Notes: generated by a model not told the origin, from the letters alone. Shown: positions 9,989 to 22,998, counted from the first letter of the stretch. The stretch is DNA of 64,000 bases from Aminobacter sp. AP02 (GCF_003148805.1 NZ_QGGX01000011.1:1-64000), one strand, 5' to 3'. Made by a program: numbers and translations.

Positions 9989-10904
9989 AGCGCACCCTTG
10001 GATCGAAGAAGGCATAGAGAATATCGACGATCAGGTTGAAGGCGATCGTAAACATCGCAATCACCACCACCGTGCCCATCACCAGCGTGTAGTCACGATT
10101 GAGCGCGGCATCGACGAAGTAGCGGCCGATTCCGGGGATGGCAAAAATCGTCTCGACGATGATCGAGCCGGTCAGCAACGCCGCCGCCGCCGGACCCGCA
10201 TAAGACACGATGGGCAGGACAGCACCTCTCAGCGCATGCTTGACCACCACCGACCAGTCTGACAGGCCAAGCGCACGCGCCGTTCTGATGTGATTGGAGC
10301 GCAGCGACTCGATCATCGAACCACGCATCAGGCGCGCCACGATCGCGATCTGTGGCAGCGACAGCGTCAGGATCGGGCCGATCTTGTTGATCCATGCACC
10401 GTCCCCCCAGCCGCCGATCGGCAGCAGCTTCCAGGTCAGGCCGAACAGCAGCTGGATGACCGGAGCGATGACGAAGGTCGGGATCGTGCTGCCAGCGGTG
10501 GCAAGTGCAATCACCGAATAGTCGCCAAGCCTGTTCTGGTTGAGTGCTGCAACGATACCGAGCACCGTGCCGACAGCAAGCGCCAGGACGAGAGCCGACA
10601 GGCCAAGCTGAACCGAGATCGGCAGACCGTTGGCGAACAGCTCGGTAACGGTGAAATCGGGCAGGTTGTAGCTGGGACCGAAATTGCCGTGCAGCAGATT
10701 CTTGAGATAATTGAAATATTGAAGCCAGATCGGATCGCTGAGACCGAATTGGGCTTCTAGGTTTGCCTTGATCTCGGGGCTGAGACCGCGCTCCTGATTG
10801 AATGGGCCGCCAGGGGCGACGCGGATCAGGAAAAAGGCAAGCGTGACGATGACAAACATCGTCGGGATGGCGGTCAAAAGCCGCCGGAATACGTACATAA
10901 ACAT
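9981..10904 (-). CDS. oppB: Oligopeptide ABC transporter permease OppB
   Basis: This 307-residue inner-membrane permease has six predicted helices. The N-terminal signature FRRLLTAIPTMFVIVTLAFFLIR is split by no break (residues about 6-28). The EAA loop RTARALGLSDWSVVVKHALR precedes the fifth helix. It pairs with OppC to form the channel. Three in-frame starts are close together: GTG at 10913, ATG at 10904 and ATG at 10898. The ATG at 10904 has GAAGG ten bases upstream and is preferred. A stem-loop separates it from oppA. Confidence 0.93.
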   Translation of the reverse strand: MFMYVFRRLLTAIPTMFVIVTLAFFLIRVAPGGPFNQERGLSPEIKANLEAQFGLSDPIWLQYFNYLKNLLHGNFGPSYNLPDFTVTELFANGLPISVQLGLSALVLALAVGTVLGIVAALNQNRLGDYSVIALATAGSTIPTFVIAPVIQLLFGLTWKLLPIGGWGDGAWINKIGPILTLSLPQIAIVARLMRGSMIESLRSNHIRTARALGLSDWSVVVKHALRGAVLPIVSYAGPAAAALLTGSIIVETIFAIPGIGRYFVDAALNRDYTLVMGTVVVIAMFTIAFNLIVDILYAFFDPRVRYD

Positions 10905-10934
10905 AGCTACCACGCCTTCGCAGGTTAGCCGGGA

Positions 10935-10963
10935 CCGCCGCCCCCGTTTTCAGGAGGCGGCGG
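10935..10963 (-). terminator. Intercistronic stem-loop between oppA and oppB
   Basis: CCGCCGCC at 10935-10942 pairs with GGCGGCGG at 10956-10963 around a 13-base loop. It sits between the binding-protein gene and the permease gene of one operon. Such hairpins usually protect the upstream mRNA or attenuate downstream transcription, which allows more OppA than membrane components. There is no T tract, so full termination is unlikely. Confidence 0.55.
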
Positions 10964-10974
10964 AAGTGCCGGGA

Positions 10975-12567
10975 CTAGTCCTTGCTGACGAAGCGCGAAG
11001 GATGAACGTCCATGACGTTCTCATCGAAGCCCTTGATCTTGGGCGAGACGAGGTTCTTGTAGCTATAGTAGAGCAGCGGGATCTGGCCGACGTCGTCGAT
11101 CAGGATGCGCTCTGCTTCTTCGAGGTCCTTCAGACGGACTTCCGGCTTGCCACCATCAGCGGCTGCCTTGTCCATCGCGGCTTCGAAGGCCGGGCTGTTG
11201 TAGTTCGAATAGTTGTTGCCCGAAGCCTTGCGCGAGATGCCGAGGAAGCTTTCCGGATCCTTGTAGTCGGCAATCCAGCCGGCGCGTGCAACGTCGAAGT
11301 CACCCTTCTGTTCCAGGTGGCCGTAGTGGGTCTTGGTGTCGGTGTTGAGCAGTGTCACCTCGATGCCGAGCGGCTTGAGCTGCTCCTGGATCGCGACAGC
11401 CGTATTCTTGTGGTTCTCCGACGTGTTGTAGCGGATTTCCATCTTCAGCGGCTTGTCAGGGCCATAGCCGAGCTTCTCGAGGACCTTCTTGGCTTCGTCT
11501 TCGCGGTCGATCTGCGACATCTCGGCGAACTTGGCGATCGACGAGGAGTAGCCTTCGATGCCTGGAGGCACCATCGAGTAGCCGGGCAGCATCGAATTCT
11601 GCCAGACCTTTTCGGCCAGGAAGTCGCGGTCGATCGCCATCGAAACCGCATTGCGCAGCTCGACATTGTCCCACGGCGCCTTGTCCGTCTTGATCGCGTA
11701 GTAATAGGTGCCGAGATAGGCGCCGATACGCAGCTGATCGCCGAACTTGGCCTTGAGGTCAGCCATCTGCTCGGTGGGGATATCGTCGTTGGAGTCGAGT
11801 TCGCCGGCTTCGAAGCGCTTGATGGCGGTCGAGCGATCTTCGGTCGGGAAGTAGTTGACGGCGTCGAGCTTCACACTGGCGGCGTCATGGAACTTGGGGT
11901 TCTTGACGAGCTTGATGTGGTCGTTCGGCACGAACTCAGCGAGCGTGAATGCGCCATTGGAAACCAGGTTGCCCGGCTTGATCCAGTCGGCGCCGAGCTT
12001 GTCGATCGCAGCCTTGTTCACCGGATAGGTGGACTGGTGCGTCAGCATCTCGAGGAAATAAGGGGTCGGCGACTTGAGCGTCACTTCAAAGGTGTTGGCA
12101 TCGACAGCCTTGACGCCGAGTTCTTCGGGCTTGGCCTTGCCGGTGTTCACTTCTTCGGCGTTCTTCACGACATAGAGCATCGAGGCGTATTCTGCGGCGG
12201 TTGCCGGATCCTCGAGGCGGCGGAAGGAGTAGACGAAGTCGTCAGCCGTAACCGGGCTGCCATCCGACCAGGTACCGCCCTGGCGAAGCTTGAAGGTGTA
12301 GACGGTGCCATCGTCCGATACGGTCCAGCTCTCGGCAGCGCCCGGAATGATCTCGGCGTCCTTGTCCTGCATCACCAGACCCTCGAAAAGGTCGCGCAGG
12401 ATGTGAGCTTCATAGACCGTCGAGGTCTTGTGCGGATCAAGCGATTCCGGATCGGCCGAATTGCCGCGATTAAAGACGACCTCCGCAAAAGCCGGAGCGG
12501 ACAGCGCTCCGGCGGACAGCGCAAGCGTCGTCGCAAACACTGTCGCTTTCAGCATGTTCTTCAGCAT
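10975..12567 (-). CDS. oppA: Oligopeptide-binding periplasmic protein OppA
   Basis: OppA captures peptides in the periplasm and hands them to OppBC. The 530-residue protein has a signal peptide (about residues 1-28, ending APAFAE) and the SBP family 5 fold: DPESLDPHKTST near residue 39, the conserved PLYEGL-type region DLFEGLVMQDKDAEIIPGAA (split over residues 59-78), and WSDGSPVTADDFVYS near 100. Length and order match the OppA/MppA group. A GGGAG ribosome-binding site precedes the ATG at 12567. It is the first gene of oppA-oppB-oppC-oppDF and has a structured leader upstream. Confidence 0.93.
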   Translation of the reverse strand: MLKNMLKATVFATTLALSAGALSAPAFAEVVFNRGNSADPESLDPHKTSTVYEAHILRDLFEGLVMQDKDAEIIPGAAESWTVSDDGTVYTFKLRQGGTWSDGSPVTADDFVYSFRRLEDPATAAEYASMLYVVKNAEEVNTGKAKPEELGVKAVDANTFEVTLKSPTPYFLEMLTHQSTYPVNKAAIDKLGADWIKPGNLVSNGAFTLAEFVPNDHIKLVKNPKFHDAASVKLDAVNYFPTEDRSTAIKRFEAGELDSNDDIPTEQMADLKAKFGDQLRIGAYLGTYYYAIKTDKAPWDNVELRNAVSMAIDRDFLAEKVWQNSMLPGYSMVPPGIEGYSSSIAKFAEMSQIDREDEAKKVLEKLGYGPDKPLKMEIRYNTSENHKNTAVAIQEQLKPLGIEVTLLNTDTKTHYGHLEQKGDFDVARAGWIADYKDPESFLGISRKASGNNYSNYNSPAFEAAMDKAAADGGKPEVRLKDLEEAERILIDDVGQIPLLYYSYKNLVSPKIKGFDENVMDVHPSRFVSKD

Positions 12568-12719
12568 GTGTTACTACTCCCAATTAGGCGTGTTCCCCGT
12601 AAACACGGCCTCGCCTGGTTAGCGCCCGAATGCCGGATTTTTCCGGTTTCGTTGAGCGAGCCGGCAGCTCCCTACCGCCAGCGGTGGCTGACACTAGACA
12701 CGACTTTTTTTATTTTCAA
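12568..12719 (-). promoter_or_regulatory. oppA promoter and structured leader
   Basis: On the minus strand, TTGAAA (12719-12714), 17 bases and TAGTGT (12696-12691) make a plausible sigma-70 promoter. They would leave a leader of about 117 bases. That leader holds CCGGA-TTTT-TCCGG at 12633-12646 and a second stem CGTGTT/AACACG (12589-12594 with 12602-12607) about 20 bases before the start codon. Peptide-transporter leaders are frequent small-RNA targets in rhizobia (AbcR type). The hairpins are seen; their role is inferred. Confidence 0.45.
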
Positions 12720-12756
12720 CACGACTCGTGCTCACCTAAAGTCAACTTGAGCGAGT

Positions 12757-14400
12757 TCAAACCAAGCGCGCGATAAAGTAACCGAGCGGAGCCAATGTGA
12801 TACGGCCTACTTCGAGGTCGCCGGCAGCTCCGGGAAACGCGAATGGTTCTGCACCGCCAAGCCGTGCTGGAACCGGCCATGAAGCTGCTTTGTCGGCAAA
12901 ATTGAAGATGCAGAGCAACCGCTCATCCCCGGCTTCCCGCACAAAAGCGAGCACGTCGCCCTTGGCTTCCAGAAGCGCAATCGAGCCGTGGATAAGTGCC
13001 GAAAGCGTTCCGCGCGCAGCAAAAACTGAACGGTAGCGAGCCAGCGCCGATTCCGTTTCACGCTGTTGCCGGTCGACCGCGAGAGCGCGATGTTCCGACG
13101 GAATCGGCAGCCACGGCTTGCCATCTGTAAAGGCGCCTTGCTCGGCCTGGGCCTCCCAAACCATGGGCGTGCGGCAGCCGTCGCGGCCTTTGTAGCCCGG
13201 CCAAAAGCGAATGCCGTAGGGATCGCGCAAATCCTCGAAGGCAAGCTCCGCCTCCTCAAGACCAAGCTCTTCGCCCTGATAGATACAAATCGATCCTCGC
13301 AGACAGGCAAGAAGGCCGATGGAGAATTTGGCCACGGTTTCAGGGTCGCCTCCGGGCCTTGTCCAGCGTGTCACATGGCGGATCACATCATGATTGGAAA
13401 AGGCCCAGCAGACCCAGCCATCGGTCACAGCCTTTTCGAAATCTGCGATGCAAGTGCGGACATGATCTGCCGAGAATTTCGGGCCCAACAGGTCGAACGT
13501 GTAGCACATGTTGAGCTTGTCGCCGCCTGACGTGTAGGCGGCCACCGTCTGCAGCGAACGCGCACCATCGCCGACTTCGCCTACCGAAGCGCGCCCTTTA
13601 TACTCGTTGAGCAATGCGCGGAAGCGTTTGAGAAAATCGATGTTTTCGGGCTGCGTCTTGTCGAAGAGATGATCCTGATACTCGTAAGGATTGGGTTCTT
13701 CGTTTTCGCCAGCGATGCTCTTGGGCAATGGCGGGTTGTCGCGCAGCCATTTGTCGTGGACGTAGAAATTGACAGTGTCGAGCCGGAAACCGTCGACGCC
13801 GCGATCAAGCCAGAATCGCACCGACTCCAAAAGCGCATCCTGTACGTCCGGATTGTGGAAGTTGAGGTCTGGCTGCGAGGCGAGGAAGTTGTGCTGGTAA
13901 TATTGCCTGCGGGTCGAATCCCACTCCCAGCCTGGGCCGCCAAAGATCGACATCCAGTTGTTGGGGGCGGTTCCGTCAGGCTTGGGCGGAGCCCAAATGT
14001 ACCAGTCGGCCTTGGGATTGTCGCGGCTCGCGCGGCTTTCGACAAACCAGGGATGCTTGTCCGATGAGTGCGACAACACCTGGTCGATGATGATCTTGAG
14101 ACCGAGCCGATGAGCCTCGGCGATCAGGGCATCGAAATCGGCAAGCGTGCCGAACATGGGATCGACATCGCGGTAGTCCGAGACGTCGTAGCCCATGTCA
14201 GCCATCGGCGACTTGAAGAAGGGCGACAGCCAGACCGCATCGACACCAAGCGACGCGATGTACGGCAGACGCCGGGTGACTCCGGCAAGGTCGCCGCTGC
14301 CGTCGCCTGTCGTGTCCTGAAACGAGCGCGGATAGACTTGGTAAATGACGCAGCCGCGCCACCAGTCGGCTGCCGGCGTTGCTCCGTCTTTCGGCATCAT
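12757..14400 (-). CDS. GH13 alpha-glucosidase in the glycogen operon
   Basis: This 547-residue cytoplasmic glycoside hydrolase has the (beta/alpha)8 amylase barrel. Catalytic residues can be placed: nucleophile Asp208 in GFRLDTVN, acid/base Glu275 in VGEVGD, and Asp338 in FSNHD. The N-terminal WWRGCVIYQVYPRSF and the GDGSGDLAG calcium-like site mark the oligo-1,6-glucosidase/alpha-glucosidase branch. It probably hydrolyses the short malto-oligosaccharides left by GlgP and GlgX. Its ATG overlaps the glgX TGA (ATGA at 14400-14397), so translation is probably coupled. A trehalose-6-phosphate hydrolase or sucrose-specific role is possible but less suited to the context. Confidence 0.88.
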   Translation of the reverse strand: MMPKDGATPAADWWRGCVIYQVYPRSFQDTTGDGSGDLAGVTRRLPYIASLGVDAVWLSPFFKSPMADMGYDVSDYRDVDPMFGTLADFDALIAEAHRLGLKIIIDQVLSHSSDKHPWFVESRASRDNPKADWYIWAPPKPDGTAPNNWMSIFGGPGWEWDSTRRQYYQHNFLASQPDLNFHNPDVQDALLESVRFWLDRGVDGFRLDTVNFYVHDKWLRDNPPLPKSIAGENEEPNPYEYQDHLFDKTQPENIDFLKRFRALLNEYKGRASVGEVGDGARSLQTVAAYTSGGDKLNMCYTFDLLGPKFSADHVRTCIADFEKAVTDGWVCWAFSNHDVIRHVTRWTRPGGDPETVAKFSIGLLACLRGSICIYQGEELGLEEAELAFEDLRDPYGIRFWPGYKGRDGCRTPMVWEAQAEQGAFTDGKPWLPIPSEHRALAVDRQQRETESALARYRSVFAARGTLSALIHGSIALLEAKGDVLAFVREAGDERLLCIFNFADKAASWPVPARLGGAEPFAFPGAAGDLEVGRITLAPLGYFIARLV

Positions 14401-16426
14401 GACGACTCTCCTTGGCTGTCATCAGCAGGGCGTTCAAGTGCGAACCGGACACTGCGCGCTTGGACCGCAAAGCGTTCATTCACCGGCTCCAGCCCATCGA
14501 CTGCCGGCCGCCAGAGAAAGCCTGACCGAACGGGAAGCCGAAAACCGGCGTCGCGCCGCGTTCCATTGATCAGCACAGCCAACCGTCCGCCGGGCTTGTC
14601 GCCGTTTGCGAGGAGCATCGACAAGCGATGTCGGTCGGGCTCATGCCAGTTGGCGTCCGACATCGGCCGGCCAGCCTCCGTCAGCCATTCGACATCGGGC
14701 ACGGCCGATCCATCGCGGGGCTTGCCTGTGAAAAAGTCCAGTCCCACCAGCGCTGGCACCTCTCGCCTCAGCTTGGAAAGGGCGGCGACAAAGTCTTCCA
14801 GGGCGATATCGCGGTCGGCCCAGTCGAGCCACGTTAGTTCGTTATCCTGCGCGTAGGCGTTGTTGTTTCCGCGCTGGCTGCGTCCAAACTCGTCGCCGGC
14901 AGTCAGCATGATGGTTCCGCGCGAAGCAAACAGCGTGGCCAGCATCGCGCGCGCATCGCGGTCGCGATCGGCCAGAATGTCTGGATCGCGGCTTTCGCCC
15001 TCGACACCGTTGTTCCACGAAAAGTTCTCGTTGTGCCCGTCGTGATTGTGCTCGCCATTGGCCTCGTTGTGCTTGCGCTCGTAGCGAACGATGTCAGCCA
15101 ATGTCATGCCGTCATGGGCCGCGACGAAATTGACGGTTCGCGTCCGCGCGCCATTGCCGAAAATGTCGGATGACCCGGCCAGCCGTGTTGCCAGCGCCCC
15201 AACCATTGCGCGGTCGCCGCGCCAGAACCGCCTGACGTCGTCGCGGTAGCGGTCGTTCCATTCGAGAAACTCTCCGGGGAAGCCACCGAGCCTATAACCG
15301 TTGTGGCCGATGTCCCACGGTTCAGCGATCAGGACGCGGTCGCCGATGATAGGATCGTTCCGCATCGCCTGGAGCAGCGGCGCATCGGCGGTGAATTCGC
15401 CACCAACCCGGCCCAACACCGGCGCCAGATCGAAGCGAAAACCATCGACGCCAGCATGGACGACGAAGTGCCTGAGACTATCGAGGACCAGCGCCTGTGC
15501 TGCCGGGCGATCGCAGGCGAGCGTGTTGCCGGTTCCGGTATCGTTGGCATAGCGGCCCGGATCGTCCACCGCCTCGCGATAATAGGCGCGATTGTCGAGG
15601 CCGCGCAGCGACAGGGTCGGGCCGAACTCGTCGCTCTCCGCGGTGTGGTTGAAGACGAGATCGAGGATGACGCCAATACCCGCCTCGTGCAGTGCCGCCG
15701 TCGCGTCGCGCAGATCGTCGATGCCCTCAGGCGCCAATCGCGGATCGAGCGCCATGAAGGTAACCGGATTATAGCCCCAGGCGTTGCCGAGGCCGAGGCG
15801 GGGCAGATGGCGCTCGTCCATCGTCGCCGTCACCGGCATGAGTTCGACGGCCGACACGCCGAGCTTCAAGAGGTGCTCGATGACGACAGGCTCGGCCAGC
15901 GCGCGAATGGTTCCACGAAGCTTCTTCGAAATGCCCGGGTGAGCCATCGAAAAGGCTCGCACCGGAACTTCGTAGATCAGTCCCCCCTGCCGAAAGATGG
16001 GCGGCGCTGTTGGCGCGGGCCGATGAGCAGTCGCCACCGTCTTCGGCACCAGTTGAGCAGTGTCGCCGCCCTGCCCGCGCGGTGCAGCCAGCCGGCCATC
16101 GTATCGATAGGCACGGTCCATGCGTATTGAGTAGGGATCGACCAGCAGCTTGTCGGGATCGAACCAAAACCCTTCGTCCGGCGCGTATCGCCCGTCGGCG
16201 CGGATGCCGTAGCGGGCCCCTTCGCCCAATCCGGCAACCGCGAGCGCGAAGACATCTTCATCTTCGCGCTTCAACTCCAGCCGCTCGATCTCGACCTTGC
16301 CCTCGGCGTCGAACAGCGAGACCCACATTCGTTCGGCTGCACTCGACCAGACGGCGAAACGAATGCCGCTGTCGGTAACGGTCGCGCCCAACCGCGGCCG
16401 ATGTGCAGCCTCTGCGTCCATGGGCA

Positions 16427-16427
<1 letters not shown>
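14397..16427 (-). CDS. glgX: Glycogen debranching enzyme GlgX
   Basis: GlgX is an isoamylase-type GH13 enzyme that removes the short alpha-1,6 branches left after phosphorylase action. The 676-residue protein has an N-terminal CBM48-like domain (about 1-125), then the barrel with nucleophile Asp333 (GFRFDLA), acid/base Glu369 (IAEPWD) and the transition-state Asp in VAAHDGMTLADIV. The NHTAESDEFGPTLS segment is characteristic of GlgX. Its ATG shares one base with the pgm stop codon (TGATG), and its own stop overlaps the GH13 glucosidase start. Confidence 0.94.
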
Positions 16428-18055
<1,628 letters not shown>

Positions 18056-19501
18056 TCAGGCATCCCTTTTTGAGAGAAGCTTGCGGTAAAGTGCGGCATA
18101 TTTCTGGGCGCTTCGATCCCAGGAGACATCCGATTTCATGCCTTGCCGCTGCAGGGAGGTCCAGCCTGCCGGCTCGGCATAAAGTGCATTCGCTCGCAGG
18201 ATGGCGTGATGAAACGCGCCGGCATCTTCCGGCGTGAACTGGAAACCGGTTGCGACACCAGCCGCCACGGCCGCCTCGTTTGCGTCGATGACTGTGTCGG
18301 CAAGGCCGCCGGTGCGGGCAACGATCGGCACGCAGCCATAGCGCAAGCCGTAGAGCTGGGTCAGGCCGCAGGGCTCGAACCGCGATGGAATCAATATGCC
18401 GTCAGCACCGCCTTGGAGCAGATGCGACAGCCCTTCGTCATAACCGATGACGACGCCGACCCGCCCGCGATGACGAGCGACGGCGGCCAGGAGCGCGCCT
18501 TCCAGACCTGCGTCGCCCGACCCGAGGATCGCCAGCCGTGCACCGGAGGCGACAACCGGATCGATGATGGAAGCGAGGATGTCGATCCCCTTTTGCCAGG
18601 TCAGGCGGCTGACCACGCAATAGACCGGCCCCATATCACTATCGAGGGTCATACGCTCTTCGATGGCGCGTTTGTTGGCCTTGCGGCTTTTCAACGATTT
18701 GGCCGTATAGGTAGCGGCCAGGTGCTTGTCCGTCTCGGGGTTCCAGATGTCGTCGTCGATGCCGTTGACGATACCGTGGAGTTCGCCCGCCCGAAGGTTG
18801 ATCAGCCCGTCAAGACCCATGCCGAAGGCTGGCGACCTGATCTCCTGAGCATAGGTCGGGCTCACCGTGGTGACCGCCCAAGCAGCTTGCAGGCCTGCCT
18901 TGAGGAAACCGACGCCGCCATAATATTCGACGCCGTCCAGCGCCATAGCCTGCTGCGGCAACCCAAGGCCGTTGAAGATGTTCGCACCAAACTGGCCCTG
19001 AAAGGCCAGATTGTGAACCGTCATGACCGAGGGCACGTTTGCCGCTTCGCCGTAACGCATGTAGGCAAGTGTCATTGCCGACTGCCAATCATGCGCATGC
19101 ACGATGTCTGGCTTGTAGTCCTTGATCACGCCAGAGGCGATGTCGGCGCCAACTCGACCCAACGCAGCGAAGCGCCGCCAATTGTCCTGCCAGTCGGCTC
19201 CCGTGGCATCGCCATACGGACCACCCGGCCGATCGAACAGATGGGGCGCGTCGAGCACGAGCATATCGAGGCCAGCAACCTCGGCTGCATGCAATGCCGC
19301 CTTGCCGCCCTGCAATGCCGCGTATTGGTGGAGTGCTTTTTTCTTCTTCAGCGCAGCCATCACAACGGGATAACCCGGCACCAGACTGCGCGTCTTGATG
19401 CCCAGCCCGGCTAGCGCCACTGGCAGTGCGCCGGTCACGTCGGCCAGCCCGCCGGTCTTGATCAGCGGAAAAATCTCGGGCGTGACCGAAAGCACCTGCA
19501 C
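18056..19501 (-). CDS. glgA: Glycogen synthase GlgA
   Basis: GlgA extends alpha-1,4-glucan from ADP-glucose in the cytoplasm. The 481-residue GT5 protein has the ADP-glucose-binding KTGGLADV motif with Lys15 near the N-terminus. It also has [18 protein letters not shown] and, near residue 375, the catalytic [17 protein letters not shown]. The start is a GTG at 19501, three bases after the glgC stop; no ATG precedes the conserved N-terminus. The tight spacing on both sides supports one operon with glgC and pgm. Confidence 0.95.
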   Translation of the reverse strand: MQVLSVTPEIFPLIKTGGLADVTGALPVALAGLGIKTRSLVPGYPVVMAALKKKKALHQYAALQGGKAALHAAEVAGLDMLVLDAPHLFDRPGGPYGDATGADWQDNWRRFAALGRVGADIASGVIKDYKPDIVHAHDWQSAMTLAYMRYGEAANVPSVMTVHNLAFQGQFGANIFNGLGLPQQAMALDGVEYYGGVGFLKAGLQAAWAVTTVSPTYAQEIRSPAFGMGLDGLINLRAGELHGIVNGIDDDIWNPETDKHLAATYTAKSLKSRKANKRAIEERMTLDSDMGPVYCVVSRLTWQKGIDILASIIDPVVASGARLAILGSGDAGLEGALLAAVARHRGRVGVVIGYDEGLSHLLQGGADGILIPSRFEPCGLTQLYGLRYGCVPIVARTGGLADTVIDANEAAVAAGVATGFQFTPEDAGAFHHAILRANALYAEPAGWTSLQRQGMKSDVSWDRSAQKYAALYRKLLSKRDA

Positions 19502-19504
19502 CAG

Positions 19505-20767
19505 TTACAACTCCAGCCTGTTGATCATGTCCTGGGTGATCAGGCAGATGCCCTTTTCCGAGACGCGGAAACGCTTGGCGTCGAGCTTGGGATCCTCGCC
19601 GACGACCAGCCCCTCGGGGATGTGTACGCCGTGATCGATGACCACGCGATTAAGCCGGGCATAGCGTCCAACATGGCAAGCCGGCAGCATCACCACATCT
19701 TCCAGCGTAGCGTAGGAATTGATCCGAGCGCCGGTGAAGATCAGGCTCCGCCGCAGCGAAGCACCCGAAACGATGCAATCGCCCGACACGAGCGACGACA
19801 CGGCTGAGCCGCGACGGCCGTCCTCGTCATGCACGAACTTGGCCGGCGGCGTCAGTTCGGAGTAAGTCCATATCGGCCAGTCGCGATCGTAGAGGTCGAG
19901 TTCGGGCGTAATGTCCGTCAGGTCGATATTGGCCTCCCAATAGGCGTCGACAGTTCCGACATCGCGCCAATAGGCCTCGCCTTCGGTGCTCGAGCGCACG
20001 CAGGATTTGGCGAAGCGATGTGCAACCGCTTTGCCGTGCTGAACGATGTAGGGGATGATGTCCTTGCCAAAGTCGCGGCTCGATTCAGGCTCGGCGGCGT
20101 CGCGGCGCAACTGCTCCATCAGGAACCTGGTCTTGAAGACATAGATGCCCATCGAAGCGAGCGCATAGTCGGGCTTGTCGGGAATGCCGGGCGGATCGGC
20201 CGGCTTTTCGATGAAGGAGATGATGTTGTCCTTCTTGTCGACATGCATGACGCCGAAGCCCGACGCCTCCAGGCGCGGCACTTCAAGGCAGCCGACGGTG
20301 ACGTCAGCTCCCGCATCGACGTGCTGTCGCAGCATCAGCTCGTAATCCATCTTGTAGATGTGATCGCCGGCGAGGATGACCATGTATTCAGGGCCATATG
20401 CCTCGATGATATCGATGTTCTGGTAAACCGCGTCGGCGGTGCCCTCATACCACTGCGTCTCGGAGACACGCTGGCTCGCCGGCAGGATGTCGAAACTCTC
20501 GTTGCGCTCGGGCCGCAGGAAGTTCCAGCCGCGCTGCAGGTGTCGGATCAGCGAATGCGCCTTGTACTGGGTGGCGACGCCCAAACGGCGGATGCCCGAG
20601 TTGAGCGCGTTGGAGAGCGCGAAATCGATGATGCGCGTCTTGCCGCCGAAGTAGACAGCTGGCTTGGCGCGCCGGTCAGTCAGTTCCTTGAGCCGGCTAC
20701 CACGCCCGCCCGCCAGGACATAGGCCATGGCATCGCGCGCCAGCGGCTGGTTTCTCTTGATTTCCAT
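19505..20767 (-). CDS. glgC: Glucose-1-phosphate adenylyltransferase GlgC
   Basis: GlgC makes ADP-glucose from ATP and glucose-1-phosphate and is the usual control point of bacterial glycogen synthesis. The 420-residue protein shows the nucleotide-binding [18 protein letters not shown] at residues 20-37. It has [14 protein letters not shown], the sugar-phosphate site in FIEKP, and a left-handed beta-helix C-terminal part ([13 protein letters not shown] and following). Rhizobial enzymes are activated by fructose-6-phosphate and pyruvate; the sequence alone does not show this. It lies between glgB (14 bases) and glgA (3 bases). Confidence 0.95.
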   Translation of the reverse strand: MEIKRNQPLARDAMAYVLAGGRGSRLKELTDRRAKPAVYFGGKTRIIDFALSNALNSGIRRLGVATQYKAHSLIRHLQRGWNFLRPERNESFDILPASQRVSETQWYEGTADAVYQNIDIIEAYGPEYMVILAGDHIYKMDYELMLRQHVDAGADVTVGCLEVPRLEASGFGVMHVDKKDNIISFIEKPADPPGIPDKPDYALASMGIYVFKTRFLMEQLRRDAAEPESSRDFGKDIIPYIVQHGKAVAHRFAKSCVRSSTEGEAYWRDVGTVDAYWEANIDLTDITPELDLYDRDWPIWTYSELTPPAKFVHDEDGRRGSAVSSLVSGDCIVSGASLRRSLIFTGARINSYATLEDVVMLPACHVGRYARLNRVVIDHGVHIPEGLVVGEDPKLDAKRFRVSEKGICLITQDMINRLEL

Positions 20768-20781
20768 GGCACCCTCCCTGC

Positions 20782-22998
20782 TCAGTCCGCCACAAATTCA
20801 AGCATGATCGTCGCCAGCGGCGGCAGAAGCAGCGTCGCGGCTGCCCCTCCTCCATCCGTCGGCCGTGCGGTGACCACGCCGCTGTTTCCCTTGCCCGACC
20901 CGCCATAATCCAGCGCGTCGGAGTTGAAGATTTCCCGCCAGGTGCCGGCCTTGGGCAGCGGCACGCGATAGTTTTCGCGCATGATCGGCGTGAAGCTTGA
21001 AATGACGGCAATAGGGGCAGCACCCGGCGCCTTACGCAGCCAGGCAAACACCGAGTTCGCCGCGTCATCGACGATCAGCCACTCAAAACCCTCGGGTTCG
21101 CAATCGCGCGCATGAAGTGCCGGGCGCGAGCGGTAGAGAAAGTTGAGATCGCGCACTAAGGTCTGCACGCCTCGGTGCGGCGCATAGTCGAGCAGGTTCC
21201 AGTCGAGCGCCTTCGCTTCGTTCCACTCGGCGCGCTGGGCAAACTCCTGGCCCATGAACAAAAGCTTCTTGCCGGGGTAGCCCCACATGAATGCGTAATA
21301 GGCGCGCAGCGTGGCAAACTTCTGCCAGTCGTCGCCGGCCATCTTGCTGAGCAGCGTGCCTTTGCCGTGCACGACTTCGTCGTGGGACAGCGGCAGAACG
21401 AAATTCTCGCTGAACGCGTAGATTAGCCCGAATGTGATCTCGCCGTGGTGATGTTTACGATGGATCGGCTCTTTCGAAAGATACTCCAGCGTGTCGTGCA
21501 TGAAGCCCATATTCCATTTGAAGCCGAAGCCGAGCCCGCCCTCATGCACCGGTTGCGATACCTTCGGCCACGACGTTGACTCCTCGGCAATCGTCATCAC
21601 GCCGGGATGCGTGCCATAGACGGCGACATTCATCTTCTGCAGGAAACGGACCGACTCCAGGTTTTCGCGGCCGCCAAACTCGTTGGGGATCCACTCGCCT
21701 TCCTTGCGCGAGTAGTCGAGGTAAAGCATCGACGCCACCGCATCCACGCGCAGGCCATCGACATGGTATTTCTCGGCCCAGAACAGCGCGTTGTTGACCA
21801 GGAAGGACACCACCTCGCGTCGGCCGAAATTGTAGATCGCGGTGCTCCAGTCGGGGTGGAAGCCCTGGCGCGGGTCGGCATGTTCGTAGAGTGCCGTGCC
21901 GTCGAAATGCGCAAGTCCGTGTTCGTCGACCGGAAAGTGCGCGGGCACCCAGTCGAGAATGACGCTGATCCCGGCCTGATGGGCGCCATCGACAAAACGG
22001 GCAAAGCCGTCGGGATCGCCGAAACGTGCCGAGGGCGCATAGAGCCCTGTTGTCTGGTAGCCCCAAGATGGATCGTAAGGGTGCTCGGAGATCGGCAGGA
22101 ACTCGATATGGGTGAACCCCGTCTCCGCAACGTAGGGGATCAGCCTGTCGGCCATCTCGTCCCAAGACAGGAAACTACCATCGTCTCGCCGCTGCCACGA
22201 GCCCGCATGAACCTCGTAGATGCTGATTGGCTGACGCCGATGGTCGGCGGCTTTCCAGTAAGCGCGGTGGGCGTCGTCGGCCCATTCGTGGACTTGGGGC
22301 CTGTCGGTCACCGATGCTGTCGCGGGCCTGAGTTCGGAGCGGATGGCGTAAGGATCGGCCTTGAGCGGAAGCCTGACACCTCGGGCACCGATCAGCTCGA
22401 ACTTGTAGGGCCGGCCGGGACCGATGCCGGGAATGAAGATTTCCCAGATGCCGGTGTCCTGGCGCAACCGCATCGAATGGCGGCGGCCGTCCCAGTCGTT
22501 GAAATCACCGACGACTGAGACGCGATGGGCATTGGGCGCCCACACGGCAAAATGCACGCCGTCGACGCCTTCATGCGAAATCAGATGCGCGCCAAGCTTG
22601 TCGAACAGCCTGAGATGCGAACCCTCCGATATGAAGTAGTCGTCCATCGGCCCAAGCACCGGACCGAAGCTGTAGGGATCGGTGAGCCACCAGTCGCCGC
22701 CCGCGTTGCGCGCATGGTAGCGCAGCGACTGGCGCTTGCGGATCGTCAACTTGCCTTCGAAAAAACCGGTATCGTTGCGGCGCGCAAGCTCGCCGCAGGC
22801 TTTGCCGTCCAGCGTGTGGGCCGTGACAGATTCAGCGTGCGGCACGAAACAGCGTGCGAGGAAGCTTTTGCCCGATTGCTGGAGTCCCAGCACCGCGAAC
22901 GGATCGCCATGGGTTCCGTTGACGATCGCCTCAACATCGCTGTCCGCCGCTTTTTCAAGCTCCGGTTTCGTTTCGGCGGCGGCGCCGGGCTTCAGCAT
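20782..22998 (-). CDS. glgB: 1,4-alpha-glucan branching enzyme GlgB
   Basis: The 738-residue enzyme forms alpha-1,6 branches in glycogen. It has the long two-module N-terminus of the E. coli type: an N1 domain (about 1-110), then a CBM48 domain with [24 protein letters not shown] near residue 150 split across one strand pair. The GH13 barrel follows, with nucleophile Asp in [17 protein letters not shown] and acid/base Glu in [21 protein letters not shown] supplies the third carboxylate. GGGAGGGG lies upstream of the ATG. It is 52 bases after glgP and 14 bases before glgC on the minus strand. Confidence 0.95.
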   Translation of the reverse strand: MLKPGAAAETKPELEKAADSDVEAIVNGTHGDPFAVLGLQQSGKSFLARCFVPHAESVTAHTLDGKACGELARRNDTGFFEGKLTIRKRQSLRYHARNAGGDWWLTDPYSFGPVLGPMDDYFISEGSHLRLFDKLGAHLISHEGVDGVHFAVWAPNAHRVSVVGDFNDWDGRRHSMRLRQDTGIWEIFIPGIGPGRPYKFELIGARGVRLPLKADPYAIRSELRPATASVTDRPQVHEWADDAHRAYWKAADHRRQPISIYEVHAGSWQRRDDGSFLSWDEMADRLIPYVAETGFTHIEFLPISEHPYDPSWGYQTTGLYAPSARFGDPDGFARFVDGAHQAGISVILDWVPAHFPVDEHGLAHFDGTALYEHADPRQGFHPDWSTAIYNFGRREVVSFLVNNALFWAEKYHVDGLRVDAVASMLYLDYSRKEGEWIPNEFGGRENLESVRFLQKMNVAVYGTHPGVMTIAEESTSWPKVSQPVHEGGLGFGFKWNMGFMHDTLEYLSKEPIHRKHHHGEITFGLIYAFSENFVLPLSHDEVVHGKGTLLSKMAGDDWQKFATLRAYYAFMWGYPGKKLLFMGQEFAQRAEWNEAKALDWNLLDYAPHRGVQTLVRDLNFLYRSRPALHARDCEPEGFEWLIVDDAANSVFAWLRKAPGAAPIAVISSFTPIMRENYRVPLPKAGTWREIFNSDALDYGGSGKGNSGVVTARPTDGGGAAATLLLPPLATIMLEFVAD

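Noticed and set aside
10798-12750. Plus-strand open frame of 650 codons over oppA
   Set aside because: Antisense to a clear OppA gene; no family resemblance and no ribosome-binding site.
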